64,000 nucleotides of DNA from Tetragonia tetragonoides (Eukaryota > Streptophyta > Magnoliopsida > Caryophyllales > Aizoaceae), in assembly GCA_038025085.1 (NCBI GenBank), contig CM076140.1, forward strand, positions 27,498,501-27,562,500, given 5' to 3'. A model generated the notes under the pieces. That model was not told where the DNA came from. It made no database searches and saw only the letters and a program-made list of their open reading frames with translations. Shown in pieces: positions 12,501 to 25,500 of this stretch (the stretch's first letter is position 1; each line of letters begins with the position of its first letter). The position numbers and the translations under genes are program-made.

Positions 12501-15500
12501 CTAAGAGAAAGCACCAAATGTTTTGTTTGCATTCATTTGAGTATGAAACTACACCAAGAGTGTTTCAAATTGCAAACAAGCTTCAACTCAAGCTTTTGAA
12601 TGCATTTACGCGTTTTAAAAGCTCATACGAGTAGGGTGAAAGAGATTTGAATTCTTTTGTGTTGTATATTAAGAGAAAGCATCCAAATACTTTGTTTGCA
12701 TTCATTTGAGTGTGAAAACTACATCTAGGATGTTTACAAGTACAAACAAGCTTCAACTCAAGCTTTTGAATGAATTTACGCGTTTTAAAAGCTCATAAGA
12801 GTAGGGTGAAAGTGATTTGAATTCTTTTATGTTGTATATTAAGAGAAAGCATCCAAATATTTTGTTTGCATTCATATGAGTGTGAAAACTACATCTAGGA
12901 TGTTTACAAGTACAAACAAGCTTCAACTCAAGCTTTTGAATGCATTTACTCGTTTTAACAGCTCATACTAGTAGGGTGATAGAGATTGAGTTCTTTTGTG
13001 TTGTATATTAAGAGAAAGCACCCAAATGTTTTGTTTGCATTCATTTGAGTATGAAACGACACCTAGGATGTTTACAAGTACAAACAAGCTTCAACTCAAG
13101 CTTTTGAATGCATTTACGCGTTTTAACAGCTCATACGAGTAGGGTGAAAGAGATTTGAATTCTTTTGTGTGTGAAACTACACCTAAGAGAAAGCACCAAA
13201 TGTTTTGTTTGCATTAATTTGAGTATGAAACTACACCAAGAGTGTTTTAAATTGCAAACAAGCTTCAACTCAAGCTTTTGAATGCATTTACGCGTTTTAA
13301 AAGCTCATACGAGTACGGTGAAAGAGATTTGAATTCTTTTGTGTTGTATATTAAGAGAAAGCACCCAAATGTTTTGTTTGCATTCATTTGAGTATGAAAC
13401 CACACCTAGGATGTTTACAAGTACAAACAAGCTTCAACTCAAGGTTTTGAATGCATTTTCGCGTTTAAAAAGCTCATAACGAATAGGGTGAAAATGATTT
13501 GAGTTCTTTTGTGTTGTATATTAAGAGACAGCATCCAAATACTTTGTTTGCTATCATTTGAGTGTGATACTACACCTAGGATGTTTACAAGTACAAACAA
13601 GCTTCAACTCAAGCTTTTGAATGCATTTACGCGTTTTAACAGCTCTTACGACTAGGTGATAGAGATTGAGTTCTTTTGTGTTGTGTATTAAGAGAAAGCA
13701 CCCAAATGTTTTGTTTGCATTCATTTGAGTATGAAACTACACCAAGAATGTTTTAAAGTGCAAACAAGCTTCAACTCAAGCTTTTGAACGCATTTACGCG
13801 TTTTAAAAGTTCATACGAGTAGGGTGAAAGAGATTTGAGTTCTTTTGTGTTGTATATTAAGAGAAAGCACCCAAATGTTTTGTTTGCATTCATTTGAGTA
13901 TGAAACTACACCAAGAATGTTTTAAAGTGCAAACAAGCTTCAACTCAAGGTTTTGAATGCATTTACGCGTTTTAAAAGCTCATACGAATTGGGTGAAAGA
14001 GATTTGAGTTCTTTTGTGTTGTATATTAAGAGAAAGCATACAAATACTTTGTTTGCATTCATTTGAGTGTGAAACTACACCTAAGATGTTTACAAGTACA
14101 AACAAGCTTCAACTCAAGCTTTTGAATGCATTTACGCGTTTTAAAAGCTCATAGGAGTAGGGTGAAAGAGATTTGAATTCTTTTTTGTTGTATATTAAGA
14201 GAAAGTATCCAAATACTTTTTTTGCATTCATATGAGTGTGAAAACTACATCTAGGATGTTTACAAGTACAAACAAGCTTCAACTCAAGCTTTTGAATGCA
14301 TTTACTCGTTTTAACAGCTCATACTAGTAGGGTGATAGTGATTGAGTTCTTTTGTGTTTTATATTAAGAGAAAGCACCCAAATGTTTTGTTTGCATTCAT
14401 TTGAGTATGAAACCACACCTAGGATGTTTACAAGTACAAACAAGCTTCAACTCAAGCTTTTGAAGGCATTTACGCGTTTTAAAAGCTCATAGGAGTAGGG
14501 TGAAAGAGATTTGAATTCTTTTGTGTTATATATTAAGAGAAAGCTTCCAAATACTTTGTTTGCATTTCTATGAGTGTGAAAACTACATCTAGGATGTTTA
14601 CAAGTACAAACAAGCTTCAACTCAAGCTTTTGAATGCATTTACTCGTTTTAACAGCTCATACTAGTAGGGTGATAGAGATCGAGTTCTTTCGTGTTGTTT
14701 ATTAAGAGAAAGCACCCAAATGTTTTGTTTGCATTCGTTTGAGTATGAAACTAAACCAAGAATGTTTTAAAGTGCAAACAAGTTTCAACTCAAGGTTTTG
14801 AATGCATTTACGCGTTTTAAAAGCTCATAGGAGTAGGGTGAAAGAGATTTGAATTCTTTTTTGTTGTATATTAAGAGAAAGTATCCAAATACTTTTTTTG
14901 CATTCATATGAGTGTGAAAACTACACCTAGGATGTTTACAAGTACAAACAAGCTTCAACTCAAGCTTTTGAATGCATTTACTCGTTTTAACAGCTCATAC
15001 TAGTAGGGTGAAAGAGATTTTAAGTTCTGTTGTGTTGTATATTAAGAGAAAGCATCCAAATACTTTGTTTGCATTCAATTGAGTGTGAAACTACACCTAG
15101 GATGTTTACAAGTACAAACAAGCTTCAACTCAAGCTTTTGAATGCATTTACGCGTTTTTAAAGCTCATAGGAGTAGGGTGAAAGAGATTTGAATTCTTTT
15201 GTGTTGTATATTAAGAGAAAGCATCCAAATACTTTGTTTGCATTCATTTGAGTGTGAAAACTACATCTAGGATGTTTACAAGTACAAACAAGCTTCAAGT
15301 CAAGCTTTTGAATGCATTTATTCGTTTTAACACCTCTTACGACTAGGGTGATGGAGATTGAGTTCTTTTGTGTTGTATATTAAGAGAAAGCACCCAAATG
15401 TTTTGTTTGCATTCATTTGAGTATGAAACTACACCAAGAATGTTTTAAAGTGCAAACAAGCTTCAACTCAAGGTTTTGAATGCATTTACGCGTTTTAAAA

Positions 15501-17257
15501 GCTCATACGAATAGGGTGAAAGAGATTTGAATTCTTTTGTGTTGTATATTAAGAGAAAGCATCCAAATACTTTGTTTGCATTCATTTGAATGTTGAAACT
15601 ACATCTAGGATGTTTACAAGTACAAACAAGCTAGAACTCAAGCTTTTGAATGCATTTACGCGTTTTAAAAGCTCATACGACTAGGGTGATAGAGATTGAG
15701 TTCTTTTGTGTTGTATATTAAGAGAAAGCACCCAAATGTTTTGTTTGCATTCATTTGAGTATGAAACCACACCTTGGATGTTTACTAGTACAAACAAGCT
15801 TCAACTCAAGCTTTTGAATGCACTTACACGTTTTAAAAGCCCATACGAGTAGGGTGAATGAGATTTTGAGTTCTTTTGCGTTGTATATTAAGAGAAAGCG
15901 TCCAAATACTTTGTTTGCATTCATATGAGTGTGAAAACTACATCTAGGATGTTTACAAGTACAAACAAACTTCAACTCAAGCTTTTGAATGCATTTACTC
16001 GTTTTAACAGCTCTTACGACTAGGGTGATAGAGATTGAGTTCTTTTGTGTTGTATATTAAGAGAAAGCACCCAAATGATTTGTTTGCATTCATTTGAGTA
16101 TGAAACCACACCTAGGATGTTTACAAGTACAAACAAGCTTCAACTCAAGCTTTTGAATGCATTTACGCGTTTTAAAAGCTCATACGAGTAAGGTGAAAGA
16201 GATTTTGAGTTCTTTTTTGTTGTATATTAAGAGAAAGCATCCAAATATTTTGTTTGCATTCATTTGAGTGTGAAACTACACCTAGGATGTTTACAAGTAC
16301 AAACAAGCTTCAACTCAAGCTTTTGAATGCATTTACGCGTTTTAACAGCTCTTACGACTAGGGTGATAGAGATTGAGTTCTTTTGTGTTGTATATTAAGA
16401 GAAAGCACCCAAATGTTTTGTTTGCATTCATTTGAGTATGAAACTACACCAAGAATGTTTTAAAGTGCAAACAAGCTTCAACTCAAGGTTTTGAATGCAT
16501 TTACGCGTTTTAAAAGCTCAGACAAATAGGGTGGAAGAGATTTGAGTTCTTTTGTGTTGTATATTAAGAGAAAGCATACAAATACTTTGTTTGCATTCAT
16601 TTGAGTGTGAAACTACACCTATGATGTTTACAAGTACAAACAAGCTTCAAGTCAAGCTTTTGAATGCATTTACGCGTTTTAACAGCTCTTACAACTAGGG
16701 TGATAGAGATTCAAGTCTTTAGTTAATATACTAAGAGAAAGCACCAAATGTTTTGTTTGCATTCATTTGAGTATGAAACTAAACCAAGAGTGTTTCAAAT
16801 TGCAAACAAGCTTCAACTCAAGCTTTTGAATGCATTTACGCGTTTTAAAAGCTCATACGAGTAGGGTGAAAGAGATTTGAATTCTTTTGTGTTGTATATT
16901 AAGAGAAAGCATCCAAATACTTTGTTTGCATTCATTTGAGTGTGAAAACTACATCTAGGATGTTTACAAGTACAAACAAGCTTCAACTCAAGCTTTTGAA
17001 TGAATTTACGCGTTTTAAAAGCTCATAAGAGTAGGGTGAAAGTGATTTGAATTCTTTTGTGTTGTATATTAAGAGAAAGCATCCAAATATTTTGTTTGCA
17101 TTCATATGAGTGTGAAAACTACATCTAGGATGTTTACAAGTACAAACAAGCTTCAACTCAAGCTTTTGAATGCATTTACTCGTTTTAACAGCTCATACTA
17201 GTAGGGTGATAGAGATTGAGTTCTTTTGTGTTGTATATTAAGAGAAATCACCCAAAT
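9550..17257 (+). repeat. Higher-order repeat: 4062-bp (24/25-mer) pair
   Basis: About 9550-13035 matches about 13612-17257. The offset is 4062 bp at first, for example TTGTGTATTAAGAG near 9618 and 13680, and CACCTTGGATGTTTACTAG near 11707 and 15769. From about 12.17 kb onward it becomes 4230 bp, because the first copy lacks one monomer present at about 16.23-16.40 kb. The stretch 13036-13611 between the copies is not in the second copy; it resembles 353-860 and 18.36-18.88 kb instead. A few single-base differences separate the copies, for example an ACTCAT in place of ACTCG near 11936. Confidence 0.88.
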
Positions 17258-17272
17258 AAAGCTTCAACTCAA
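17162..17272 (+). repeat. Shortened satellite monomer, 111 bp
   Basis: After CACCCAAAT the sequence jumps to AAAGCTTCAACTC, removing about 57 bp that include the TTTGTTTGCATTCA and GTTTACAAGTAC parts. The corresponding monomers near 8540 and 12980 are full length, so the deletion is private to this copy. Confidence 0.9.
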
Positions 17273-19016
17273 GCTTTTGAATGCATTTACGCGTTTTAAA
17301 AGCTCATACGAGTAGGGTGACAGAGATTTTGAGTTCTTTTGTGTTGTATATCAAGAGAAAGCATCCAAATACTTTGTTTGCATTCAATTGAGTGTGAAAC
17401 TACACCTAGGATGTTTACAAGTACAACCAAGCTTCAATTGAAGCTTTTGAATGCATCTAGGCTCTTTGAAAGCTCATACGAGTAGGGTGAAAGAGATTTG
17501 AGTTCTTTTGTGTTGTATATTGAGAGAAAGCATCCAAATACTTTGTCTGCATTCAATTGAGTGTGAAACTACACCTAGGATGTTTACAAGTACAAACAAG
17601 CTTCAACTCAAGCTTTTGAATGCATTTACGCGTTTTAACAGCTCTTGCGACTAGGGTGATAGAGATTGAGTTCTTTTGTGTTGTATATTAAGAGAAATCT
17701 CCCAAATGTTTTGTTTGCATTCATTTGAGTATGAAACTACACCAAGAATGTTTGAAAGTGCAAACAAGCTTCAACTCAAGGTTTTCAATGCATTTATTTG
17801 TGTGTGAAACTACACCTAGGATGTTTACAAGTACAAACAAGCTTCGACTCAAGGTTTTGAATGCATTTACGCGTTTTAAAAGCTCATAACGAGTAGGGTG
17901 AAAGAGATTTGATTTCTTTTGTGTTGTATATTAAGAGAAAGCATCCAAATACTTTGTTTGCATTCATTTAAGTGTGAAAACTACATCTAGGATGTTTACA
18001 AGTACAAACAAGCTTCAACTCAAGCTTTTGAATGCATTTACGCGTTTTAAGAGCTCTTACGACTAGGGTGATAGAGATTGAGTTCTTTGGTGTTGTATAT
18101 TAAGAGAAAGCACCCAAATGTTTTGTTTGCATTCATATGAGTGTGAAACCACACCTAGGATGTTTACAAGTACAAACAAGCTTCTACTCATGCTTTTGAA
18201 TGCATTTACGCGTTTTAAAAGCTCATACGAGTAGGGTGAAAGAGATTTTGAGTTCTTTTGTGTTGTATATCAAGAGAAAGCATCCAAATACTTTGTTTGC
18301 ATTCATTTGAGTGTGAAAACTACATCTAGGATGTTTACAAGTACAAACAAGCTTCAACTCAAGCTTTTGAATGCATTTACGCGTTTTAAAAGCTCATACG
18401 AGTAGGGTGAAAGAGATTTGAATTCTTTTGTGTGTGAAACTACACCTAAGAGAAAGCACCAAATGTTTTGTTTGCATTCATTTGAGTATGAAACTACACC
18501 AAGAGTGTTTTAAATTGCAAACAAGCTTCAACTCAAGCTTTTGAATGCATTTACGCGTTTTAAAAGCTCATACGAGTACGGTGAAAGAGATTTGAATTCT
18601 TTTGTGTTGTATATTAAGAGAAAGCACCCAAATGTTTTGTTTGCATTCATTTGAGTATGAAACCACACCTAGGATGTTTACAAGTACAAACAAGCTTCAA
18701 CTCAAGGTTTTGAATGCATTTTCGCGTTTAAAAAGCTCATAACGAATAGGGTGAAAATGATTTGAGTTCTTTTGTGTTGTATATTAAGAGACAGCATCCA
18801 AATACTTTGTTTGCTATCATTTGAGTGTGATACTACACCTAGGATGTTTACAAGTACAAACAAGCTTCAACTCAAGCTTTTGAATGCATTTAGGCTCTTT
18901 GAAAGCTCATACGAGTAGGGTGAAAGAGATTTGAGTTCTTTTGTGTTGTATATTAAGAGAAAGCATCCAAATACTTTGTCTGCATTCAATTGAGTGTGAA
19001 ACTACACCTATGAAGT
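17258..19016 (+). repeat. Satellite segment matching ~8.6-9.5 kb and ~0.1-0.9 kb
   Basis: Monomers here track about 8.6-9.5 kb at +8641 bp and then the opening of the window (about 170-860). It holds the second 73-bp truncated monomer (17780-17852) and the GAGACAGCATCC / GCTATCATTTGAG variant near 18790-18815. At about 18.88 kb the order changes to a monomer with AGGCTCTTTGAAAGC, a further recombination junction. Confidence 0.83.
17780..17852 (+). repeat. Truncated 73-bp satellite monomer (copy 2)
   Basis: It has the same internal deletion and the same downstream TTCGACTCAAGG spelling as the copies at 9139 and 24788. Distances between the three are 8641 and 7008 bp. Confidence 0.93.
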
Positions 19017-22000
19017 TTACAAGTACAAACAAGCTTCAACTCAAGCTTTTGAATGCATTTACTCGTTTTAACAGCTCATACTAGTAGGGTGATAGTGATT
19101 GAGTTCTTTTGTGTTTTATATTAAGAGAAAGCACCCAAATGTTTTGTTTGCATTCATTTGAGTATGAAACCACACCTAGGATGTTTACAAGTACAAACAA
19201 GCTTCAACTCAAGCTTTTGAATGCATTTACGCGTTTTAAAAGCTCATAGGAGTAGGGTGAAAGAGATTTGAATTCTTTTGTGTTATATATTAAGAGAAAG
19301 CTTCCAAATACTTTGTTTGCATTTATATGAGTGTGAAAACTACATCTAGGATGTTTACAAGTACAAACAAGCTTCAACTCAAGCTTTTGAATGCATTTAC
19401 TCGTTTTAACAGCTCGTACTAGTAGGGTGATAGAGATCGAGTTCTTTCGTGTTGTTTATTAAGAGAAAGCACCCAAATGTTTTGTTTGCATTCGTTTGAG
19501 TATGAAACTAAACCAAGAATGTATTAAAGTGCAAACAAGTTTCAACTCAAGGTTTTGAATGCATTTACGCGTTTTAAAAGCTCATACGAGTAGGGTGAAA
19601 GAGATTTTGAGTTCTGTTGTGTTGTATATTAAGAGAAAGCATCCAAATACTTTGTTTGCATTCAATTGAGTGTGAAACTACACCTAGGATGTTTACAAGT
19701 ACAAACAAGCTTCAACTCAAGCTTTTGAATGCATTTACGCGTTTTTAAAGCTCATAGGAGTAGGGTGAAAGAGATTTGAATTCTTTTGTGTTGTATATTA
19801 AGAGAAAGCATCCAAATACTTTGTTTGCATTCATTTGAGTGTGAAAACTACATCTAGGATGTTTACAAGTACAAACAAGCTTCAAGTCAAGCTTTTGAAT
19901 GCATTTATTCGTTTTAACACCTCTTACGACTAGGGTGATGGAGATTGAGTTCTTTTGTGTTGTATATTAAGAGAAAGCACCCAAATGTTTTGTTTGCATT
20001 CATTTGAGTATGAAACTACACCAAGAATGTTTTAAAGTGCAAACAAGCTTCAACTCAAGGTTTTGAATGCATTTACGCGTTTTAAAAGCTCATACGAATA
20101 GGGTGAAAGAGATTTGAATTCTTTTGTGTTGTATATTAAGAGAAAGCTTCCAAATACTTTGTTTGCATTTATATGAGTGTGAAAACTACATCTAGGATGT
20201 TTACAAGTACAAACAAGCTTCAACTCAAGCTTTTGAATGCATTTACTCGTTTTAACAGCTCATACTAGTAGGGTGATAGTGATTGAGTTCTTTTGTGTTT
20301 TATATTAAGAGAAAGCACCCAAATGTTTTGTTTGCATTCATTTGAGTATGAAACCACACCTAGGATGTTTACAAGTACAAACAAGCTTCAACTCAAGCTT
20401 TTGAATGCATTTACGCGTTTTACAAGCTCATAGGAGTAGGGTGAAAGAAATTTGAATTCTTTTGTGTTATATATTAAGAGAAAGCTTCCAAATACTTTGT
20501 TTGCATTTATATGAGTGTGAAAACTACATCTAGGATGTTTACAAGTACAAACAAGCTTCAACTCAAGCTTTTGAATGCATTTACTCGTTTTAACAGCTCG
20601 TACTAGTAGGGTGATAGAGATCGAGTTCTTTCGTGTTGTTTATTAAGAGAAAGCACCCAAATGTTTTGTTTGCATTCGTTTGAGTATGAAACTAAACCAA
20701 GAATGTATTAAAGTGCAAACAAGTTTCAACTCAAGGTTTTGAATGCATTTACGCGTTTTAAAAGCTCATACGAGTAGGGTGAAAGAGATTTTGAGTTCTG
20801 TTGTGTTGTATATTAAGAGAAAGCATCCAAATACTTTGTTTGCATTCAATTGAGTGTGAAACTACACCTAGGATGTTTACAAGTACAAACAAGCTTCAAC
20901 TCAAGCTTTTGAATGCATTTACGCGTTTTTAAAGCTCATAGGAGTAGGGTGAAAGAGATTTGAATTCTTTTGTGTTGTATATTAAGAGAAAGCATCCAAA
21001 TACTTTGTTTGCATTCATTTGAGTGTGAAAACTACATCTAGGATGTTTACAAGTACAAACAAGCTTCAAGTCAAGCTTTTGAATGCATTTATTCGTTTTA
21101 ACACCTCTTACGACTAGGGTGATGGAGATTGAGTTCTTTTGTGTTGTATATTAAGAGAAAGCACCCAAATGTTTTGTTTGCATTCATTTGAGTATGAAAC
21201 TACACCAAGAATGTTTTAAAGTGCAAACAAGCTTCAACTCAAGGTTTTGAATGCATTTACGCGTTTTAAAAGCTCATACGAATAGGGTGAAAGAGATTTG
21301 AATTCTTTTGTGTTGTATATTAAGAGAAAGCTTCCAAATACTTTGTTTGCATTTATATGAGTGTGAAAACTACATCTAGGATGTTTACAAGTACAAACAA
21401 GCTTCAACTCAAGCTTTTGAATGCATTTACTCGTTTTAACAGCTCATACTAGTAGGGTGATAGTGATTGAGTTCTTTTGTGTTTTATATTAAGAGAAAGC
21501 ACCCAAATGTTTTGTTTGCATTCATTTGAGTATGAAACCACACCTAGGATGTTTACAAGTACAAACAAGCTTCAACTCAAGCTTTTGAATGCATTTACGC
21601 GTTTTACAAGCTCATAGGAGTAGGGTGAAAGAAATTTGAATTCTTTTGTGTTATATATTAAGAGAAAGCTTCCAAATACTTTGTTTGCATTTATATGAGT
21701 GTGAAAACTACATCTAGGATGTTTACAAGTACAAACAAGCTTCAACTCAAGCTTTTGAATGCATTTACTCGTTTTAACAGCTCATACTAGTAGGGTGATA
21801 GAGATCGAGTTCTTTCGTGTTGTTTATTAAGAGAAAGCACCCAAATGTTTTGTTTGCATTCGTTTGAGTATGAAACTAAACCAAGAATGTATTAAAGTGC
21901 AAACAAGTTTCAACTCAAGGTTTTGAATGCATTTACGCGTTTTAAAAGCTCATACGAGTAGGGTGAAAGAGATTTTGAGTTCTGTTGTGTTGTATATTAA

Positions 22001-22515
22001 GAGAAAGCATCCAAATACTTTGTTTGCATTCAATTGAGTGTGAAACTACACCTAGGATGTTTACAAGTACAAACAAGCTTCAACTCAAGCTTTTGAATGC
22101 ATTTACGCGTTTTTAAAGCTCATAGGAGTAGGGTGAAAGAGATTTGAATTCTTTTGTGTTGTATATTAAGAGAAAGCATCCAAATACTTTGTTTGCATTC
22201 ATTTGAGTGTGAAAACTACATCTAGGATGTTTACAAGTACAAACAAGCTTCAAGTCATGCTTTTGAATGCATTTATTCGTTTTAACACCTCTTACGACTA
22301 GGGTGATGGAGATTGAGTTCTTTTGTGTTGTATATTAAGAGAAAGCACCCAAATGTTTTGTTTGCATTCATTTGAGTATGAAACTACACCAAGAATGTTT
22401 TAAAGTGCAAACAAGCTTCAACTCAAGGTTTTGAATGCATTTACGCGTTTTAAAAGCTCATACGAATAGGGTGAAAGAGATTTGAATTCTTTTGTGTTGT
22501 ATATTAAGAGAAAGC
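19017..22515 (+). repeat. Higher-order repeat: 1184-bp 7-mer in three tandem copies
   Basis: Three near-identical units begin at about 19.04, 20.22 and 21.41 kb. Shared marks at 1184-bp steps include GATAGTGATTGAGTTC with GTGTTTTATATT, GAGATCGAGTTCTTTCGTG, AGAATGTATTAAAG and GATGGAGATTGAG. GTTTTACAAGC with GTGAAAGAAATTTG is present only in copies two and three (20431, 21615), and AGCTCGTACTAG only in copies one and two (19411, 20595). This gives the amplification some internal order. The third copy diverges at about 22515. Confidence 0.92.
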
Positions 22516-25500
22516 ATCCAAATACTTTGTTTGCATTCATTTGAATGTTGAAACTACATCTAGGATGTTTACAAGTACAAACAAGCTAGAACTCAAGCTT
22601 TTGAATGCATTTACGCGTTTTAAAAGCTCATACGACTAGGGTGATAGAGATTGAGTTCTTTTGTGTTGTATATTAAGAGAAAGCACCCAAATGTTTTGTT
22701 TGCATTCATTTGAGTATGAAACCACACCTTGGATGTTTACTAGTACAAACAAGCTCCAACTCAAGCTTTTGAATGCACTTACACGTTTTAAAAGCCCATA
22801 CGAGTAGGGTGAAAGAGATTTTGAGTTCTTTTGCGTTGTATATTAAGAGAAAGCGTCCAAATACTTTGTTTGCATTCATATGAGTGTGAAAACTACATCT
22901 AGGATGTTTACAAGCACAAACAAACGTCAACTCAAGCTTTTGAATGCATTTACTCGTTTTAACAGCTCTTACGACTAGGGTGATAGAGATTGAGTTCTTT
23001 TGTGTGTATATTAAGAGAAAGCACCCAAATGATTTGTTTGCATTCATTTGAGTATGAAACCACACTAGGATGTTTACAAGTACAAACAAGCTTCAACTCA
23101 AGCTTTTGAATGCATTTACGCGTTTTAAAAGCTCATACGAGTAAGGTGAAAGAGATTTGAGTTCTTTTTTGTTGTATATTAAGAGAAAGCATCTAAATAT
23201 TTTGTTTGCATTCATTTGAGTGTGAAACTACACCTAGGATGTTTACAAGTACAAACAAGCTTCAACTCAAGCTTTTGAATGCATTTACGCGTTTTAACAG
23301 CTCTTACGACTAGGGTGATAGAGATTGAGTTCTTTTGTGTTGTATATTAAGAGAAAGCACCCAAATGTTTTGTTTGCATTCATTTGAGTATGAAACTACA
23401 CCAAGAATGTTTTAAAGTGCAAACAAGCTTCAACTCAAGGTTTTAAATGCATTTACGCGTTTTAAAAGCTCAGACAAATAGGGTGAAAGAGATTTGAGTT
23501 CTTTTGTGTTGTATATTATGAGAAAGCATACAAATACTTTGTTTGCATTCATTTGAGTGTGAAACTACACCTATGATGTTTACAAGTACAAACAAGCTTC
23601 AAGTCAAGCTTTTGAATGCATTTACGCGTTTTAACAGCTCTTACGACTAGGGTGATAGAGATTCAAGTCTTTAGTTAATATACTAAGAGAAAGCACCAAA
23701 TGTTTTGTTTGCATTCATTTGAGTATGAAACTACACCAAGAGTGTTTCAAATTGCAAACAAGCTTCAACTCAAGCTTTTGAATGCATTTACGCGTTTTAA
23801 AAGCTCATACGAGTAGGGTGAAAGAGATTTGAATTCTTTTGTGTTGTATATGAAGAGAAAGCATCCAAATACTTTGTTTGCATTCATTTGAGTGTGAAAA
23901 CTACATCTAGGATGTTTACAAGTACAAACAAGCTTCAACTCAAGCTTTTGAATGAATTTACGCGTTTTAAAAGCTCATAAGAGTAGGGTGAAAGTGATTT
24001 GAATTCTTTGTGTTGTATATTAAGAGAAAGCATCCAAATATTTTTTTTGCATTCATATGAGTGTGAAAACTACATCTAGGATGTTTACAAGTACAAACAA
24101 GCTTCAACTCAAGCTTTTGAATGCATTTACTCGTTTTAACAGCTCATACTAGTAGGGTGATAGAGATTGAGTTCTTTTGTGTTGTATATTAAGAGAAAGC
24201 ACCCAAATGTTTTGTTTGCATTCATTTGAGTATGAAACCACACCTAGGATGTTTACAAGTACAAACAAGCTTCAACTCAAGCTTTTGAATGCATTTACGC
24301 GTTTTAAAAGCTCATACGAGTAGGGTGACAGAGATTTCGAGTTCTTTTGTGTTGTATATCAAGAGAAAGCATCCAAATACTTTGTTTGCATTCAATTGAG
24401 TGTGAAACTACACCTAGGATGTTTACAAGTACAACCAAGCTTCAATTGAAGCTTTTGAATGCATTTAGGCTTTTTGAAAGCTCATACGAGTAGGGTGAAA
24501 GAGATTTGAGTTCTTTTGTGTTGTATATTAAGAGAAAGCATCCAAATACTTTGTCTGCATTCAATTGAGTGTGAAACTACACCTAGGATGTTTACAAGTA
24601 CAAACAATCTTCAACTCAAGCTTTTGAATGCATTTACGCGTTTTAACAGCTCTTGCGACTAGGGTGATAGAGATTGAGTTCTTTTGTGTTGTATATTAAG
24701 AGAAATCTCCCAAATGTTTTGTTTGCATTCATTTGAGTATGAAACTACACCAAGAATGTTTGAAAGTGCAAACAAGCTTCAACTCAAGGTTTTCAATGCA
24801 TTTATTTGTGTGTGAAACTACACCTAGGATGTTTACAAGTACAAACAAGCTTCGACTCAAGGTTTTGAATGCATTTACGCGTTTTAAAAGCTCATAACGA
24901 GTAGGGTGAAAGAGATTTGATTTCTTTTGTGTTGTATATTAAGAGAAAGCATCCAAATACTTTGTTTGCATTCATTTAAGTGTGAAAACTACATCTAGGA
25001 TGTTTACAAGTACAAACAAGCTTCAACTCATGCTTTTGAATGCATTTACGCGTTTTAAGAGCTCTTACGACTAGGGTGATAGAGATTGAGTTCTTTGGTG
25101 TTGTATATTAAGAGAAAGCACCCAAATGTTTTGTTTGCATTCATATGAGTGTGAAACCACACCTAGGATGTTTACAAGTACAAACAAGCTTCTACTCATG
25201 CTTTTGAATGCATTTACGCGTTTTAAAAGCTCATACGAGTAGGGTGAAATAGATTTTGAGTTCTTTTGTATTGTATGTATATCAAGAGAAAGCATCCAAA
25301 TACTTTGTTTGCATTCATTTGAGTGTGAAAACTACATCTAGGATGTTTACAAGTACAAACAAGCTTCAACTCAAGCTTTGGAATGCATTTACGCGTTTTA
25401 AAAGCTCATACGAGTAGGGTGAAAGAGATTTGAATTCTTTTGTGTTGTATATTAAGAGAAAGCACCCAAATGTTTTGTTTGCATTCATTTGAGTATGAAA

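Noticed and set aside
22706..23089. 127-codon open frame on the minus strand in satellite
   Set aside because: It is the satellite read in one frame. Because the A monomer is 168 bp (56 codons), frames can persist across units; the same peptide phrases (CTCKHPRCSFHTHMNANK) recur across the array wherever stops are absent.
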